Shown piece by piece: positions 41,479 to 50,279 of a stretch of 64,000 nucleotides of DNA. The notes beneath the pieces were generated by a model. The model had not been told where the DNA came from. It searched no databases and saw only the letters and a program-made list of their open reading frames with translations. Each line of letters begins with the position of its first letter. The stretch's first letter is position 1. This stretch comes from Streptomyces flaveus (GTDB lineage: Bacteria > Actinomycetota > Actinomycetes > Streptomycetales > Streptomycetaceae): assembly GCF_014647675.1 (NCBI RefSeq), contig NZ_BMPQ01000020.1, positions 86,070 to 150,069 on the forward strand. Reading direction: 5' to 3'. Both the position numbers and the translations under genes were made by a program.

Positions 41479-42348
41479 TCAGTGCGGGTCACCGATCGGG
41501 CGTGCCCGGCCGGTGACCCGTACCCGTGGATCCGTCGGGTCGATGTCCACGAGCAGTTCGCTGGGGCACCCCATGTCCTCGCCCTGGTGGAGGGTGAGGG
41601 TCATCGGCTCGCGGACCAGGCCGAGGGTTCGCAGATAGCCGCCGAAGGCGGCGGCTGCCGCTCCCGTCGCGGGGTCCTCCACCACGCCCCCGACCGGGAA
41701 GGGGTCGCGGACGTGGAAGAGGTCGTCCGCCTCGCGCCAGACCAGTTGGAGCGTGGTCCAGCCGTGCTGCCGCATCACGTCGGCGAGGCCGTCGAAGTCG
41801 TACGCGAGATCCGCCAGCCGGGCGCGGGAGGCGACGGCGAGGACCAGGTGCTCGGCCCCGCCGAAGGCCACGTGCGGCGGCAGTTCCGGATCCAGGTCGC
41901 CCTCGGCCCAGCGCAGCGCGGCGAGAGCCGGGGTGAGCTCGTCCGGAGTGGCCGGGCGGGAGCGGGTGGGGACGCTGGTAAGGGTGGCGCGCACCGTCCC
42001 GTCGGGGTCGGCGGCCGTGGACACCGGGATCTCTCCGGCCGGGGTGTCGAAGACGAACTCCCCGGGCCCGTTCCGCTCGGCCAGCGCCACGGCGGTCGCC
42101 ACGGTGGCGTGCCCGCAGAACGGAACCTCGACGAGAGGGCTGAAGTACCGCACCCGAAAGCGGCGTTCGGCATCGTCCCGCGCCATGACGAACGCCGTCT
42201 CCGAGTAACCGACCTCGGCGGCGAGGGCCAGCATCCGGGTGGGGTCGAGCCCGGCGGCGTCCAGAACGATCCCGGCGGGGTTGCCGCCGGCCCCCTCCGG
42301 GGTGAAGGCGGAGTAGCGTAGGACGGCGGTGCTGGTTTCGGAACTCAT
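41479..42348 (-). CDS. PhzF-family isomerase
   Basis: A 289-aa protein of the PhzF/diaminopimelate-epimerase fold. It has FTPEGAGGNPAGIVLDA, EVGYSETAFVMAR with the catalytic Glu50, VPFCGHATVATAVAL, and PVGGVVEDPATGAAAAAFGGYLR near the end. Reaction unknown; family members isomerise small amino or keto acids. I start at ATG 42348; an upstream in-frame ATG adds 18 unconvincing residues. It converges on the GH95 gene with 22 bases between. Confidence 0.88.
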   Translation of the reverse strand: MSSETSTAVLRYSAFTPEGAGGNPAGIVLDAAGLDPTRMLALAAEVGYSETAFVMARDDAERRFRVRYFSPLVEVPFCGHATVATAVALAERNGPGEFVFDTPAGEIPVSTAADPDGTVRATLTSVPTRSRPATPDELTPALAALRWAEGDLDPELPPHVAFGGAEHLVLAVASRARLADLAYDFDGLADVMRQHGWTTLQLVWREADDLFHVRDPFPVGGVVEDPATGAAAAAFGGYLRTLGLVREPMTLTLHQGEDMGCPSELLVDIDPTDPRVRVTGRARPIGDPH

Positions 42349-42673
42349 GACTGCACGCTCCCACAGGGCAGCACGCATGAGGAACGAGATTTCAGAGGGC
42401 ACTGATCAGGCAGGTGCTCCTCAACGAGCGGGTATGGACGGTGAGTTAGGGGACTATCACACTCCGCTTTCATGCCGCCTCCTTACCAAGGTTTTGGGTC
42501 TCTCACGGTGCGTACGGTCGCTGGTACGGATAGCATCCTGCGCACCCCTTGTGTTGCGTTGGTCACGCGGCCACCCACCGCGTTCGTCTTACCGCCCGCC
42601 GCCCTGTTCCCCTCCCCAGTTGCCCGCTTCCGCTCATAGCTCATCGCTCATCGCTCCCCGCCCTAGGACGACG
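42349..42673. other. Divergent spacer between PhzF-like and conservon genes
   Basis: A 325-base spacer with relatively AT-rich stretches (about 42425-42540) that must hold promoters for both directions. GGTACGGATAGCATCC (42524-42539) contains a plausible -10 (GATAGCAT) for the rightward operon. The stretch 42630-42660 contains a short direct repeat (CTCATCGCTC twice). Nothing else recognised. Confidence 0.4.
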
Positions 42674-45481
42674 ATGTCTCTACGGACAGGTCCCCGCCGT
42701 CTCGGTTCCATACGTCTCTCCCTGATCCTTCTGGCATTGGTCCCCAGCGTCACCCTCGCCGCGATGTGGGGGGTGACGACGACGCAGATGTTCTCCGAAG
42801 GGCTACGGCTGCGGGCCCAGACGGAGCTGAGCAGGTCGACCGGCGCCATGGGCACCGACGCGACGCTCGCGCTGCAACGGGAGCGGAGCCTGTCGGCCGC
42901 GTGGCTGGCCGCGCCCGGCGGCTCCAGGACCGCCCTGGACGAGCAGCGGGAACGTACGGACGCGGAGGTCGCCAAACTGGTCGGCCAGTCGAAGGCCATC
43001 GACAAGGCGCCCGACCGGATAGGAGACCGGCTGTACTCGGTCATCGCCGGCGCGGGGAGCCTGGAGTTCTACCGGAGCCAGATCGACCAGGGCCACATCG
43101 ACAAAAGCACCGGCATCAGCGGCGCGCAGGCACTGGACCAGTACACCGCGATCATCGACGACCAGATCCACGCCTTCCAGGAGCTCTCCAAGGTCGACGA
43201 CGGGGACCTCACCTCGCAGGCCGAACCGCTCGTCGCCCTGGAACACGCCGCGGAACTGGTCTCCCAGGAGAACGCCCTGCTCACCCTGGCCTGGCCGTCC
43301 GGGCAGCTGGACGAGGAGTCGCGGGCCGCCTTCGTCCAGTTGGTGAACGCCCGGCGCTGGCTCGTCGAGGACCAGATCACCCCCTCCCTGCGCGGCACGG
43401 CGAAGACGCAGACCGAGCGCATCCTCCAGGGGCAGGCCTGGAAGGACCTGCAGGCAGTCGAGACCCAGGTGCTCGAGGCTCGTACGACGGGCAGCGGCGA
43501 CGCCCGGAAGGTCAACCTGCCGAACGGGCGGGACCAGTGGAACGACGCGATGGGCCAACTCTCGGTCCAGTACCCGAATCTGATCCGCCAGCAGACCGCG
43601 GAACTGCTCGACCGCAGCAGTGAAGACGCCCATGCACTGCTGGTCAAGGCCGCCGCCCTGAGCGCCGGCGGACTCGCCGCCCTGTTGCTGAGTGTCGTAC
43701 TGTCCTGGCGCATCACCCGCTCCCTGTTCCGGCGGATGCGCGGGCTGCGGATGGCCACCCTCAGCCTCGCCCAGGAGCGGCTGCCCGACGTGGTCGCCCG
43801 GCTCGACCGCGGCGAGAAGGTCGACGTGGACTCCGCCGCGCCCCCGCTGGACTACGGGCAGGACGAACTCGGCCAGGTGGCGCAGGCGTTCAACACCGCC
43901 CAGCGCACGGCTGTCCACACCGCGGTGGAGCTCGCCGACACCCGGCGCGGCTTCCAGAAGGTGATCCTGGGGATCGCCCGGCAGAGCCAGAACCTGGTCA
44001 ATCTCCAGCTCAGCAAACTCGATTCGCTGGAACGCGAACACCAGGACCCGCACGTCCTCAAGGGCCTGTACGAACTCGACTCCAACGCGAGCCAACTGCG
44101 CCGCTACGAGGAGAACCTCGTCATCATCAGCGGCGAGCGGCCGGGACGCAGCTGGGCCGAACCGGTCGCGCTGATCGACATCCTGCGCAGCGCCGTCGGC
44201 GAGGTCGCCGAGTACCAGCGGGTGGAGGTGCACACCGTCGAGGAGGTGTACCTCGCCCCGCCCGCGGTGGCCGACGTCATCCATCTGCTGGCCGAACTCA
44301 TCGACAACGCGACCGCGTACTCGCCCGCTCCCAGCCCGGTCGGGGTACGGGCCGCGATGGTGGCCAAGGGCCTGGCCATCGAGATCGAGGACCGCGGTCT
44401 GGGCATGTCGGAGGACGACTACGAGGCGTTCAACGCGCAGTTGGCGGTGGAGCCACAGTTCGACGTGGTGGCGTTGGCCGACGACCTCCGGCTCGGCATG
44501 TTCGTGATCGCCCGCCTCGCCACGCGGCACGGCATCGCCGTCACACTGCGGTCCTCTCCGTACGGCGGGACGACGGCGATCGTGCTGGTGCCGCACGACA
44601 TAGTGGTGCGGGAGGGGCCCACGACCGATACGGACGCCGCCGGCTCGGCCTCGTCGGACGCTTCGGCGGGTGCCACGGACGTCCCGGCCCAAGTGGGTCA
44701 GGAAACCCGGGAAGCCCGGGAAGGACCCACGACCCACGCGGATACCGCCGCCACTTCGGCCGGATGGACGGACGCCCCGGCCCAAGGAAGCCAGGAAACC
44801 CGGACGACCCGAGAGTCCCAGGAGGACGTCGAGCCGGTCGCGGCTCTCGCGGAGAACTCGACCGGTACGCCCGGACCGGGCTTGACCGGACTGGACTCGG
44901 CCGGAGCGGACTCGGCCGATACGCAGGGCCCTGGCCGGCACAGCCACGCGCGCAGCCGCGTGGCCCAGCCCGCGACCCGGCCGCGGACAGCCGATACCGG
45001 CGGGACCGGGTCCGGCCCGGGTTCCAGGTCCGCGACCGGCTCCAGGTCCGCGCCCGAGTCCGGCCGGAGTGTCGGCTCCGAGTCCGGCCGGGGTTCTGGG
45101 TCCGCGACCGGCTCCGGGTCCGGGCCCGGGTCAAGCCCAGGGCCCGGTTCCGGCCCAGGTTCAAGCCAGCGCAGCGCCCTCGCTCCGCTGCCGCGCCGCG
45201 TACCGCAGACCAGCCTCGCCACCGAGCTACGGGAGGACTCCGTGTCCGCCCGGGCGGACGACCCGTTGGAGGACTTCGACGCGGAGCGTGCCGCCTCCTC
45301 GCTCTCCGGTTTCCAGCGCGGGACGCTTCGGGCCCGTGACGACGCCGAGGAGTGGACGTACAACGAAGGAGAAGACGAAGGAGGAAACACAGCAGAAGAA
45401 GCCCCACCAGCGAGCCCAGGTACGCAGGTCCCCGTCCCCGGAAAAACCGTCACCTCGACTCCGCCGGCAGACCGCTCATGA
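42674..45481 (+). CDS. cvnA: Conservon histidine-kinase-like sensor (CvnA)
   Basis: A 935-aa membrane sensor. Helix 1 is at residues about 12-32, then a nitrate/nitrite-sensing (NIT) type helical domain (DATLALQRERSLSAAWLAAPGGSRTALDEQRERTDAEVAKLVGQ), helix 2 at about 322-348, a HAMP-like segment and a GHKL ATP-binding domain (HLLAELIDNATAYSP, IEIEDRGLGMSEDDYEAFN, LGMFVIARLATRHGIAVTL). The last 290 residues are low-complexity. CvnA proteins look like kinases but work with CvnB-D in a GPCR-like module controlling development or antibiotics. It starts at ATG 42674; the stop overlaps a possible upstream start of cvnB. Confidence 0.9.
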   Translation: MSLRTGPRRLGSIRLSLILLALVPSVTLAAMWGVTTTQMFSEGLRLRAQTELSRSTGAMGTDATLALQRERSLSAAWLAAPGGSRTALDEQRERTDAEVAKLVGQSKAIDKAPDRIGDRLYSVIAGAGSLEFYRSQIDQGHIDKSTGISGAQALDQYTAIIDDQIHAFQELSKVDDGDLTSQAEPLVALEHAAELVSQENALLTLAWPSGQLDEESRAAFVQLVNARRWLVEDQITPSLRGTAKTQTERILQGQAWKDLQAVETQVLEARTTGSGDARKVNLPNGRDQWNDAMGQLSVQYPNLIRQQTAELLDRSSEDAHALLVKAAALSAGGLAALLLSVVLSWRITRSLFRRMRGLRMATLSLAQERLPDVVARLDRGEKVDVDSAAPPLDYGQDELGQVAQAFNTAQRTAVHTAVELADTRRGFQKVILGIARQSQNLVNLQLSKLDSLEREHQDPHVLKGLYELDSNASQLRRYEENLVIISGERPGRSWAEPVALIDILRSAVGEVAEYQRVEVHTVEEVYLAPPAVADVIHLLAELIDNATAYSPAPSPVGVRAAMVAKGLAIEIEDRGLGMSEDDYEAFNAQLAVEPQFDVVALADDLRLGMFVIARLATRHGIAVTLRSSPYGGTTAIVLVPHDIVVREGPTTDTDAAGSASSDASAGATDVPAQVGQETREAREGPTTHADTAATSAGWTDAPAQGSQETRTTRESQEDVEPVAALAENSTGTPGPGLTGLDSAGADSADTQGPGRHSHARSRVAQPATRPRTADTGGTGSGPGSRSATGSRSAPESGRSVGSESGRGSGSATGSGSGPGSSPGPGSGPGSSQRSALAPLPRRVPQTSLATELREDSVSARADDPLEDFDAERAASSLSGFQRGTLRARDDAEEWTYNEGEDEGGNTAEEAPPASPGTQVPVPGKTVTSTPPADRS

Positions 45482-45492
45482 AGGACACAGAA

Positions 45493-45918
45493 ATGACACG
45501 CCCCATCCCTGCCACGCACAGCCAGCTCGACCAGCTGCTCACCGGACTGGTGGACCGGGTCGCCGAGGTGAACCACGCCGTCGTGCTCTCCGACGACGGA
45601 CTGGTCGTCAGCAGGTCGACGGCGTTCCTGCGCGACGACGCCGAGCGGCTGGCGGCGACCGCCTCCGGCCTTGTGAGCCTCAGCAAGGGCGTCAGCATGG
45701 ACTTCCGCGGCGGCCCCGTACGCCAGGCACTCATCGAGATGCGCAACGGCTATCTGATCATCACCGCCGCCGGGACCGGCGCCCATCTGGCCGTGCTCAC
45801 CCACCAGGGCGCGGACGTCGGCGTGGTGGCGTACCAGATGAACCTGCTCGTGAAGAAGATCGGCGAGCACCTGAGCGCGGCGCCGCGGGGCACGGTCGCC
45901 GCCGACCGCGGCGAGTGA
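45493..45918 (+). CDS. cvnB: Roadblock/LC7 protein (CvnB)
   Basis: A 141-aa protein with the roadblock/longin fold: SQLDQLLTGLVDRVAEVNHAVVLSDDGLVVSRSTAF, LRDDAERLAATASGLVSLSKGVS, LIEMRNGYLIITAAGTGAHLAVL, VAYQMNLLVKKIGEHL. It is expected to act with the small GTPase CvnD, probably as a regulator. ATG 45493 follows AAGGA; an in-frame ATG at 45478 would overlap the cvnA stop by 4 bases. Confidence 0.93.
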   Translation: MTRPIPATHSQLDQLLTGLVDRVAEVNHAVVLSDDGLVVSRSTAFLRDDAERLAATASGLVSLSKGVSMDFRGGPVRQALIEMRNGYLIITAAGTGAHLAVLTHQGADVGVVAYQMNLLVKKIGEHLSAAPRGTVAADRGE

Positions 45919-45919
45919 G

Positions 45920-46276
45920 GTGAGCGGAGGCGACGCGGCGGGTCGTCTCGTACGGCCGTTCACGCTGACCGGCGGCAGGACCCGGCCCGACCGCAGCGAC
46001 TTCTCCCTCATCACGACGGTCTCCGCGGTGGACCCGCCGCCCGCCTGGGGCGTCCGGACACAGCCCGAGCACGCCCGGATCCTGCGGTTGTGCGAGAAGC
46101 CGATCGCCGTCGCGGAGCTGGCGGCCCACCTCGATCTGCCGATGAGCGTGGTCACCATCATGCTCTGCGACCTGCTGGCGGCGGACCGGATCACCGTCCA
46201 CCCGCCGCGCCCCGTCTCCGGGACGCCGGACATGGACCTGCTGCAGAAAGTGAGGGACGGCCTTGGCCGGCTCTGA
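45920..46276 (+). CDS. cvnC: DUF742 winged-helix protein (CvnC)
   Basis: A 118-aa protein with the DUF742 signature: RLVRPFTLTGGRTRPDRSDFSLITTV, EHARILRLCEKPIAVAELAAHLDLPMSVVTIMLCDLLAADRITVHPP. The C-terminal part is a winged helix-turn-helix. It starts at GTG 45920, 1 base after the cvnB stop, and overlaps cvnD by 14 bases. It is the third standard conservon component. Confidence 0.93.
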   Translation: MSGGDAAGRLVRPFTLTGGRTRPDRSDFSLITTVSAVDPPPAWGVRTQPEHARILRLCEKPIAVAELAAHLDLPMSVVTIMLCDLLAADRITVHPPRPVSGTPDMDLLQKVRDGLGRL

Positions 46277-46901
46277 CGCAACCGTCAACGGGACGCCGGC
46301 CCAAGGGACTTCGGTCCAGGGGGCGGCAGCCCGAGAGACCTCGGCACCCGACACGGTCAAGATACTGATCGCCGGAGGCTTCGGCGTCGGGAAGACCACC
46401 ATGGTCGGGTCGGTCAGCGAGATCGTCCCGCTGCGCACCGAGGAACGACTGACCTCGGCCGGCCTGGGCGTCGACGACCTCCACGGCATCGCCGAGAAAC
46501 AGGCCACCACCGTGGCGCTGGACTTCGGCCGGATCACGATCGGCCGGGACCTGGTGCTGTATCTCTTCGGTACGCCCGGACAGCAGCGGTTCTGGTTCAT
46601 GTGGAACGACCTCGCCATCGGCGCGCTGGGGGCCGTGGTCCTCATCGACGTACGCAGGCCCAAGTCCAGCTTCGCCGCGATCGACTTCTTCGAGCGGCGG
46701 GGCATCCCGTTCGTCATAGGCGTCAACGGCTTCCACGGACAGCATCCGTACACGCCCGAGGAGATCCGGGACGCCCTGGCACTGCCGGAGGGCACTCAGG
46801 TGCTGCTCTGCGACGCACGCGAGCGCGAGTCGTCCCGGGACGTACTGATCGCTCTGCTCGACCAGTTGATCGCCGCTTCCGCGAAGGCCTCGGCGTCGTA
46901 A
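46263..46901 (+). CDS. cvnD: Small GTP-binding protein (CvnD)
   Basis: A 212-aa GTPase from TTG 46263 (GAGGGACGG upstream). The P-loop GGFGVGKTTMVG lies at about residues 38-49. Then come TTVALDFGRITIG (switch I region), LFGTPGQQRFWFMWNDL (switch II), GAVVLIDVRR and IGVNGFHG in place of the usual NKxD, as in other conservon GTPases. The first 30 residues are Thr/Ala/Gly-rich and variable. It acts with CvnA-C. Confidence 0.93.
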   Translation: MAGSDATVNGTPAQGTSVQGAAARETSAPDTVKILIAGGFGVGKTTMVGSVSEIVPLRTEERLTSAGLGVDDLHGIAEKQATTVALDFGRITIGRDLVLYLFGTPGQQRFWFMWNDLAIGALGAVVLIDVRRPKSSFAAIDFFERRGIPFVIGVNGFHGQHPYTPEEIRDALALPEGTQVLLCDARERESSRDVLIALLDQLIAASAKASAS

Positions 46902-46943
46902 GGGAGTCGTAAGGGACAAGCCGCGAGGAGACGCGCCATAAGG

Positions 46944-47007
46944 GGCAAGTCACAAAGAAGCAAGGGGCCCAGAGAGGCAAGTCACAAGGAGACAAAGGGC
47001 ACAGAGA
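46944..47007 (+). repeat. Two 32-bp imperfect tandem repeats
   Basis: Unit 1 (46944-46975) begins GGCAAGTCACAAAGAAGC and ends CCCAGAGA; unit 2 (46976-47007) begins GGCAAGTCACAAGGAGAC and ends CACAGAGA. They are purine-rich, in the 291-base spacer after the conservon. No product; possibly slippage-derived. Confidence 0.65.
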
Positions 47008-47192
47008 GGCGTTCTTGCTGCGGAAACAGGGCATCATCATCGGCACCGTCGCCCGCCCGCTGGCGCCCCTTCGGCTCCAGGACACCGTGCCGTCACACCG
47101 GGAGGGAACGGTTCCCGCTGTCCCCCTTTGCCTCGCCTTGTATCCGGCACGCCCGCTCCCCACGGGCGTACCGCGAAAGGACGACGTGCGCT

Positions 47193-48239
47193 GTGTCCCT
47201 GCTCCCGCTCGACAAACTCCCCGGGCCGCTCCCCGCCGCCACCACCCCCGGCCCCGTCCGCTCCCCCTCCACCGCCCTCCCCCACTCTCGACTTCGCTCG
47301 AGCGGGGGGACCCCCATCGCCCTGAGGGCGCTGAACCTGCTCCCGCTCCTGCTGATCGCGGCATGGGCGACGCTCGACTGGCGCACCGTGTCCGACGGCG
47401 CCGCCCAGCTCGCCTCGGCCGACCCCTGGTGGCTGCTGTCCGGGGTCTTCTTCATGTGCATGGGCTGGGTGGCAGCCGCGTGCGTCCGGCAGGGCGCCAT
47501 ACCCGAACGGCTCCCACCGGGGCTGCTGCTCGCGTCCCAGGTCGCCGCCGGCGCCGCGAACCATGTACTCCCGGCCAGCATCGGCGCCCATGCCGTCACC
47601 CTCCGCTTCCTCCAGCGCCAGGGCATATCCCTCGCCAGGGGCACCGCCTCGCTCGCGCTGTACTCGCTGGTCAAGCCCCTGGCGAAGACGCTGGTACTCC
47701 TCGTCTTCCTGGTGGCCTTCCCGGGCGTGCTGGGGCTGGCTGAACTCGTCCCGGACGAGCGGACGTTGCATCTGGTCGCCGGTGGTGTGGGGATCGGTCT
47801 CGCCGTGGCCGCGCTGCTCCTGACGTTCGTACGTCCGCTGCGTCGCCCGATCCTCACCTTCGTACGCACCGCTCTGACCGACGCACGGCTCCTGCACACC
47901 CGGCCGAGCCGCGTCCTCGCGCTCTGGGGCGGAGCCGCCGCCACCCCGCTGCTCCAGGCCAGCGTGATCGCCTCGGTCGGCTTCTCGCTGGGCCTGCCGC
48001 TGACCTGGGCGCAGGTGACCTTCGCGCTCCTGGTCGCCAGCACGGCGGTCGGAGCCGTACCCGCGCCGGGCGGCATCGGCCCCATCGACGCGGCCATGGT
48101 GTTCGCCATGGTCCTCTTCGGCGCCCCCATGAGCCTGGCCACGGCAACGATCATCGGTTACCGGGTTCTGACGATCTGGGTGCCGCTGCTGCCGGGCATG
48201 CTGGTGCTTTCGTGGCTGGTCCAGCGGAAGGTGCTGTGA
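47193..48239 (+). CDS. Lysylphosphatidylglycerol-synthase-like membrane protein (flippase domain)
   Basis: A 348-aa integral membrane protein from GTG 47193 with about eight helices and the typical UPF0104/LPG-synthase membrane-domain phrases: WWLLSGVFFMCMGWVAAACVRQG, LLASQVAAGAANHVLPASIGAHAVTLRFLQRQGIS, ASTAVGAVPAPGGIGPIDAAM, GYRVLTIWVPLLPGML. It lacks the cytosolic aminoacyl-transfer domain, so it probably moves a lipid or polyprenyl-linked molecule. Residues about 27-42 (ALPHSRLRSSGGTPIA) are encoded by a Streptomyces hairpin element, so the true N-terminus may have been extended or replaced. Confidence 0.8.
   Translation: MSLLPLDKLPGPLPAATTPGPVRSPSTALPHSRLRSSGGTPIALRALNLLPLLLIAAWATLDWRTVSDGAAQLASADPWWLLSGVFFMCMGWVAAACVRQGAIPERLPPGLLLASQVAAGAANHVLPASIGAHAVTLRFLQRQGISLARGTASLALYSLVKPLAKTLVLLVFLVAFPGVLGLAELVPDERTLHLVAGGVGIGLAVAALLLTFVRPLRRPILTFVRTALTDARLLHTRPSRVLALWGGAAATPLLQASVIASVGFSLGLPLTWAQVTFALLVASTAVGAVPAPGGIGPIDAAMVFAMVLFGAPMSLATATIIGYRVLTIWVPLLPGMLVLSWLVQRKVL
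47276..47320 (-). repeat. Second copy of the hairpin element, inside a CDS
   Basis: CTCCCCCAC (47277-47285), a stem with CTCGA/TCGAG parts, then GCGGGGGGACCCCCATCGC (47302-47320). Read on the minus strand its 19-base core is identical to 1273-1291. It is translated within the N-terminal region of the membrane protein at 47193. Confidence 0.7.
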
Positions 48240-48284
48240 CGTGGTGTTGTGACCCGGGCGGGGCGGTGTCCAGGCCGGCCAGGC

Positions 48285-49235
48285 TCACCGGGTCAGGAAG
48301 ACGGTCTTGCCGCGAGAGGGGCCGGAGCGGGCGCGGGACACCGCGGCGGGGGCGTCGGCCAGCGGGATCTCGGCGTCGACCGTGATGCGGAGCTTGCCGG
48401 CGGCGGCGAGGTCGGCGAGGGCTTCCAGTTCGGCCCGGCTGGGGTTGTTGGAGAGGTTGACGCCGTGGATCTCGCGTGCGGCCAGGGCATCGGGGTCGAC
48501 GGCGTGGTTGGTGCTGATGAAGGTGCCGCCGGGCCTGAGCAGGCCGGTCAGGGCATCGGTGTCCTGGCCGGGCTGGGTGATCAGGTCGAGCACGGCGTCG
48601 ATGCCTTCGGGGTGGGCGGCCAGGACCTGTTCGGCGGTGGGCGCGAGGGTGAAGTCGATGGTCTCGTGGGCGCCGAGGTCACGGAGGCGGCCGGCGATGT
48701 CGGCGGTGGCGGTCGCCACGACCCGGGCTCCCTCGTGGGCCGCGAACTGGATCGCGGACTGTCCGACGCCTCCGGAGGCCCCGTTGACGAGGATGACGTG
48801 TCCGGTGTCGAGCCGGGCCGCCTCGATGGCCTGATAAGCGGTGGCGCTGGCGGTGGGCAGCGCGGCGGCCACGGGGAACGGCAGGTCGCCGGGGGTACGG
48901 GCGATGGTGCCGTCCTCGCGGGCCAGGGCGTACTCGGCGTACGAGCCCCGCCCGTGCTGGACGTTCATGAACTGGCCGTAGACGGTGTCGCCGGGCCGGA
49001 AGTGGGTCACGCCGTCGCCGACGCTCTCGACCACGCCTGCGCCGTCCGAGCCCATGACGAGGGGGAAGGCGTGCTCGACGACGTTCTTCAGGGCGCCGTC
49101 GGCGACCTTCCAGTCGAACGGATTGAGCGCGGCGGCGTGCAGACGGACCAGCAGCTCACCCGGGCCCGGCTGCGGTACCGGCAGGTCGATGAGCTGCGGC
49201 TCGGCTCCGAAGCCGGTGATGACGACGGCCTTCAT
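48285..49235 (-). CDS. NADP-dependent zinc-independent oxidoreductase (quinone reductase type)
   Basis: A 316-aa medium-chain dehydrogenase/reductase: MKAVVITGFG, AALNPFDWKVADGAL, GSDGAGVVESVG, then the NADPH-binding VNGASGGVGQSAIQFAAHEGARVVATA. The zinc ligands of alcohol dehydrogenases are absent, so a quinone or enone reductase is likely. It is the last gene of a three-gene leftward operon with DUF2218 and ribA, 2 bases after the former. It converges on the LPG-synthase-like gene; TGACCCGG (48250-48257) and CCGGGTCA (48288-48295) form a possible shared terminator. Confidence 0.9.
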   Translation of the reverse strand: MKAVVITGFGAEPQLIDLPVPQPGPGELLVRLHAAALNPFDWKVADGALKNVVEHAFPLVMGSDGAGVVESVGDGVTHFRPGDTVYGQFMNVQHGRGSYAEYALAREDGTIARTPGDLPFPVAAALPTASATAYQAIEAARLDTGHVILVNGASGGVGQSAIQFAAHEGARVVATATADIAGRLRDLGAHETIDFTLAPTAEQVLAAHPEGIDAVLDLITQPGQDTDALTGLLRPGGTFISTNHAVDPDALAAREIHGVNLSNNPSRAELEALADLAAAGKLRITVDAEIPLADAPAAVSRARSGPSRGKTVFLTR

Positions 49236-49237
49236 GG

Positions 49238-49522
49238 CTATGCCTCCCAGGTGACGGTGAGTTCGTTGCGGCGGCCGAAGCGTTCGAGATGGCTGCTCAC
49301 CACGCCCTGGATGGTGGTGAGCGTGGTCGCGTCGGGTGAGGTGACGCGAATCAGCAGGTGGTCGTCCGCGGGCTGGAGTACGACCTCGGTTTCCTGGAAG
49401 GTGAGGCGGTGGTCACCGTCGGGAGTCTCCTCGACGGGGATCTTGCGGCCGAAGTGCGAGGCGAACTGCTTGGCGTAGCGCGGGGCGGCGTCGGTGGTGA
49501 CGCGGCCGAGGGATGAAGGCAT
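49238..49522 (-). CDS. DUF2218 protein
   Basis: A 94-aa protein: RYAKQFASHFGRKIPVEETPDGDHRLTFQETEVVLQPADDHLLIRVTSPD, ending HLERFGRRNELTVTWE. This is the DUF2218 family, often next to siderophore or redox genes; function unknown. I chose ATG 49522; the longer upstream frame is only the shadow of ribA. It sits between ribA and the oxidoreductase in one operon. Confidence 0.88.
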   Translation of the reverse strand: MPSSLGRVTTDAAPRYAKQFASHFGRKIPVEETPDGDHRLTFQETEVVLQPADDHLLIRVTSPDATTLTTIQGVVSSHLERFGRRNELTVTWEA

Positions 49523-49571
49523 GGATGGCTCCTGGGTGGGGGATCGGGTGGGCCCACTGCTTGGGGTGCGG

Positions 49572-50243
49572 TCAGCCGACCAGCGCGGGAACTGTGGCCG
49601 TTGCGGACAGGTCGATGGTGTGGTGGGTGTGCTGGGCCTTGGCGTGCAGGTAGCGCAGGTTGCTGGGCGTGCTGTGCACGCCGGTGGGGACGGTCCGGGT
49701 GACCGAGATGCCGAGGTCGCGCAACTGCCGTGCCTTGTCGGGGTTGTTGGTGAGCAGGTCCGGCTCGGCGACACCGAGGGCGGTGAGCATCTGGGCGGCG
49801 GCGGTGTAGTCGCGGCCGTCCTCGGGCAGGCCGAGCGCGGTGTTGGCCTCGTAGGTGTCCAGGCCCGCGTCCTGCAGGGCGTAGGCGTCGAGCTTGTTGT
49901 AGAGGCCGATGCCGCGGCCCTCCTGGCGCAGGTAGAGCAGCACGCCGCCGGTGGCGGTGATGCGCTCAACGGCTTCGCGCAGCTGAGGGCCGCAGTCGCA
50001 GCGCGCCGAGCCGAACACGTCTCCGGTCAGGCACTCGGAGTGCAGCCGCACCAGCGGTGACGGCGCCGCGGTGGGGTCGCCGAGGACGAACGCCACATGC
50101 TCCTTGCCGTCGGCCAGTCCATGGAAGGTGACGGCATCGGCGGTGACCTCGTAGCCGTCGGCGAAGCGCAGCGGGATGGTCACGCGAGTGCGCACCGAAG
50201 CGCTGGCCAGAAGGGTGTGGCCTGCGGAGAGGACGGCGTCCAT
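49572..50243 (-). CDS. ribA: GTP cyclohydrolase II
   Basis: A 223-aa enzyme that opens GTP to the first riboflavin-pathway pyrimidine. Zinc ligands Cys71, Cys82 and Cys84 lie in HSECLTGDVFGSARCDCG, and the catalytic/GTP segment is YLRQEGRGIGLYNKL (about 103-117), followed by DLLTNNPDKARQL. It is a stand-alone RibA without the RibB half. Operon with DUF2218 and an NADPH oxidoreductase, under two TTCAAA-type operators, suggests inducible flavin supply for redox stress rather than housekeeping. Confidence 0.93.
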   Translation of the reverse strand: MDAVLSAGHTLLASASVRTRVTIPLRFADGYEVTADAVTFHGLADGKEHVAFVLGDPTAAPSPLVRLHSECLTGDVFGSARCDCGPQLREAVERITATGGVLLYLRQEGRGIGLYNKLDAYALQDAGLDTYEANTALGLPEDGRDYTAAAQMLTALGVAEPDLLTNNPDKARQLRDLGISVTRTVPTGVHSTPSNLRYLHAKAQHTHHTIDLSATATVPALVG

Positions 50244-50279
50244 GGCTGCTCCTCGGGGTAGGACGGAGATGCGTACAGA

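Noticed and set aside
42803..44947. 714-codon minus-strand frame opposite cvnA
   Set aside because: Antisense of a clear sensor gene; no motifs.
45000..45180. Short-spaced GC repeats resembling a CRISPR or minisatellite
   Set aside because: They encode the Ser/Gly-rich CvnA tail in frame; units vary and have no spacer structure.
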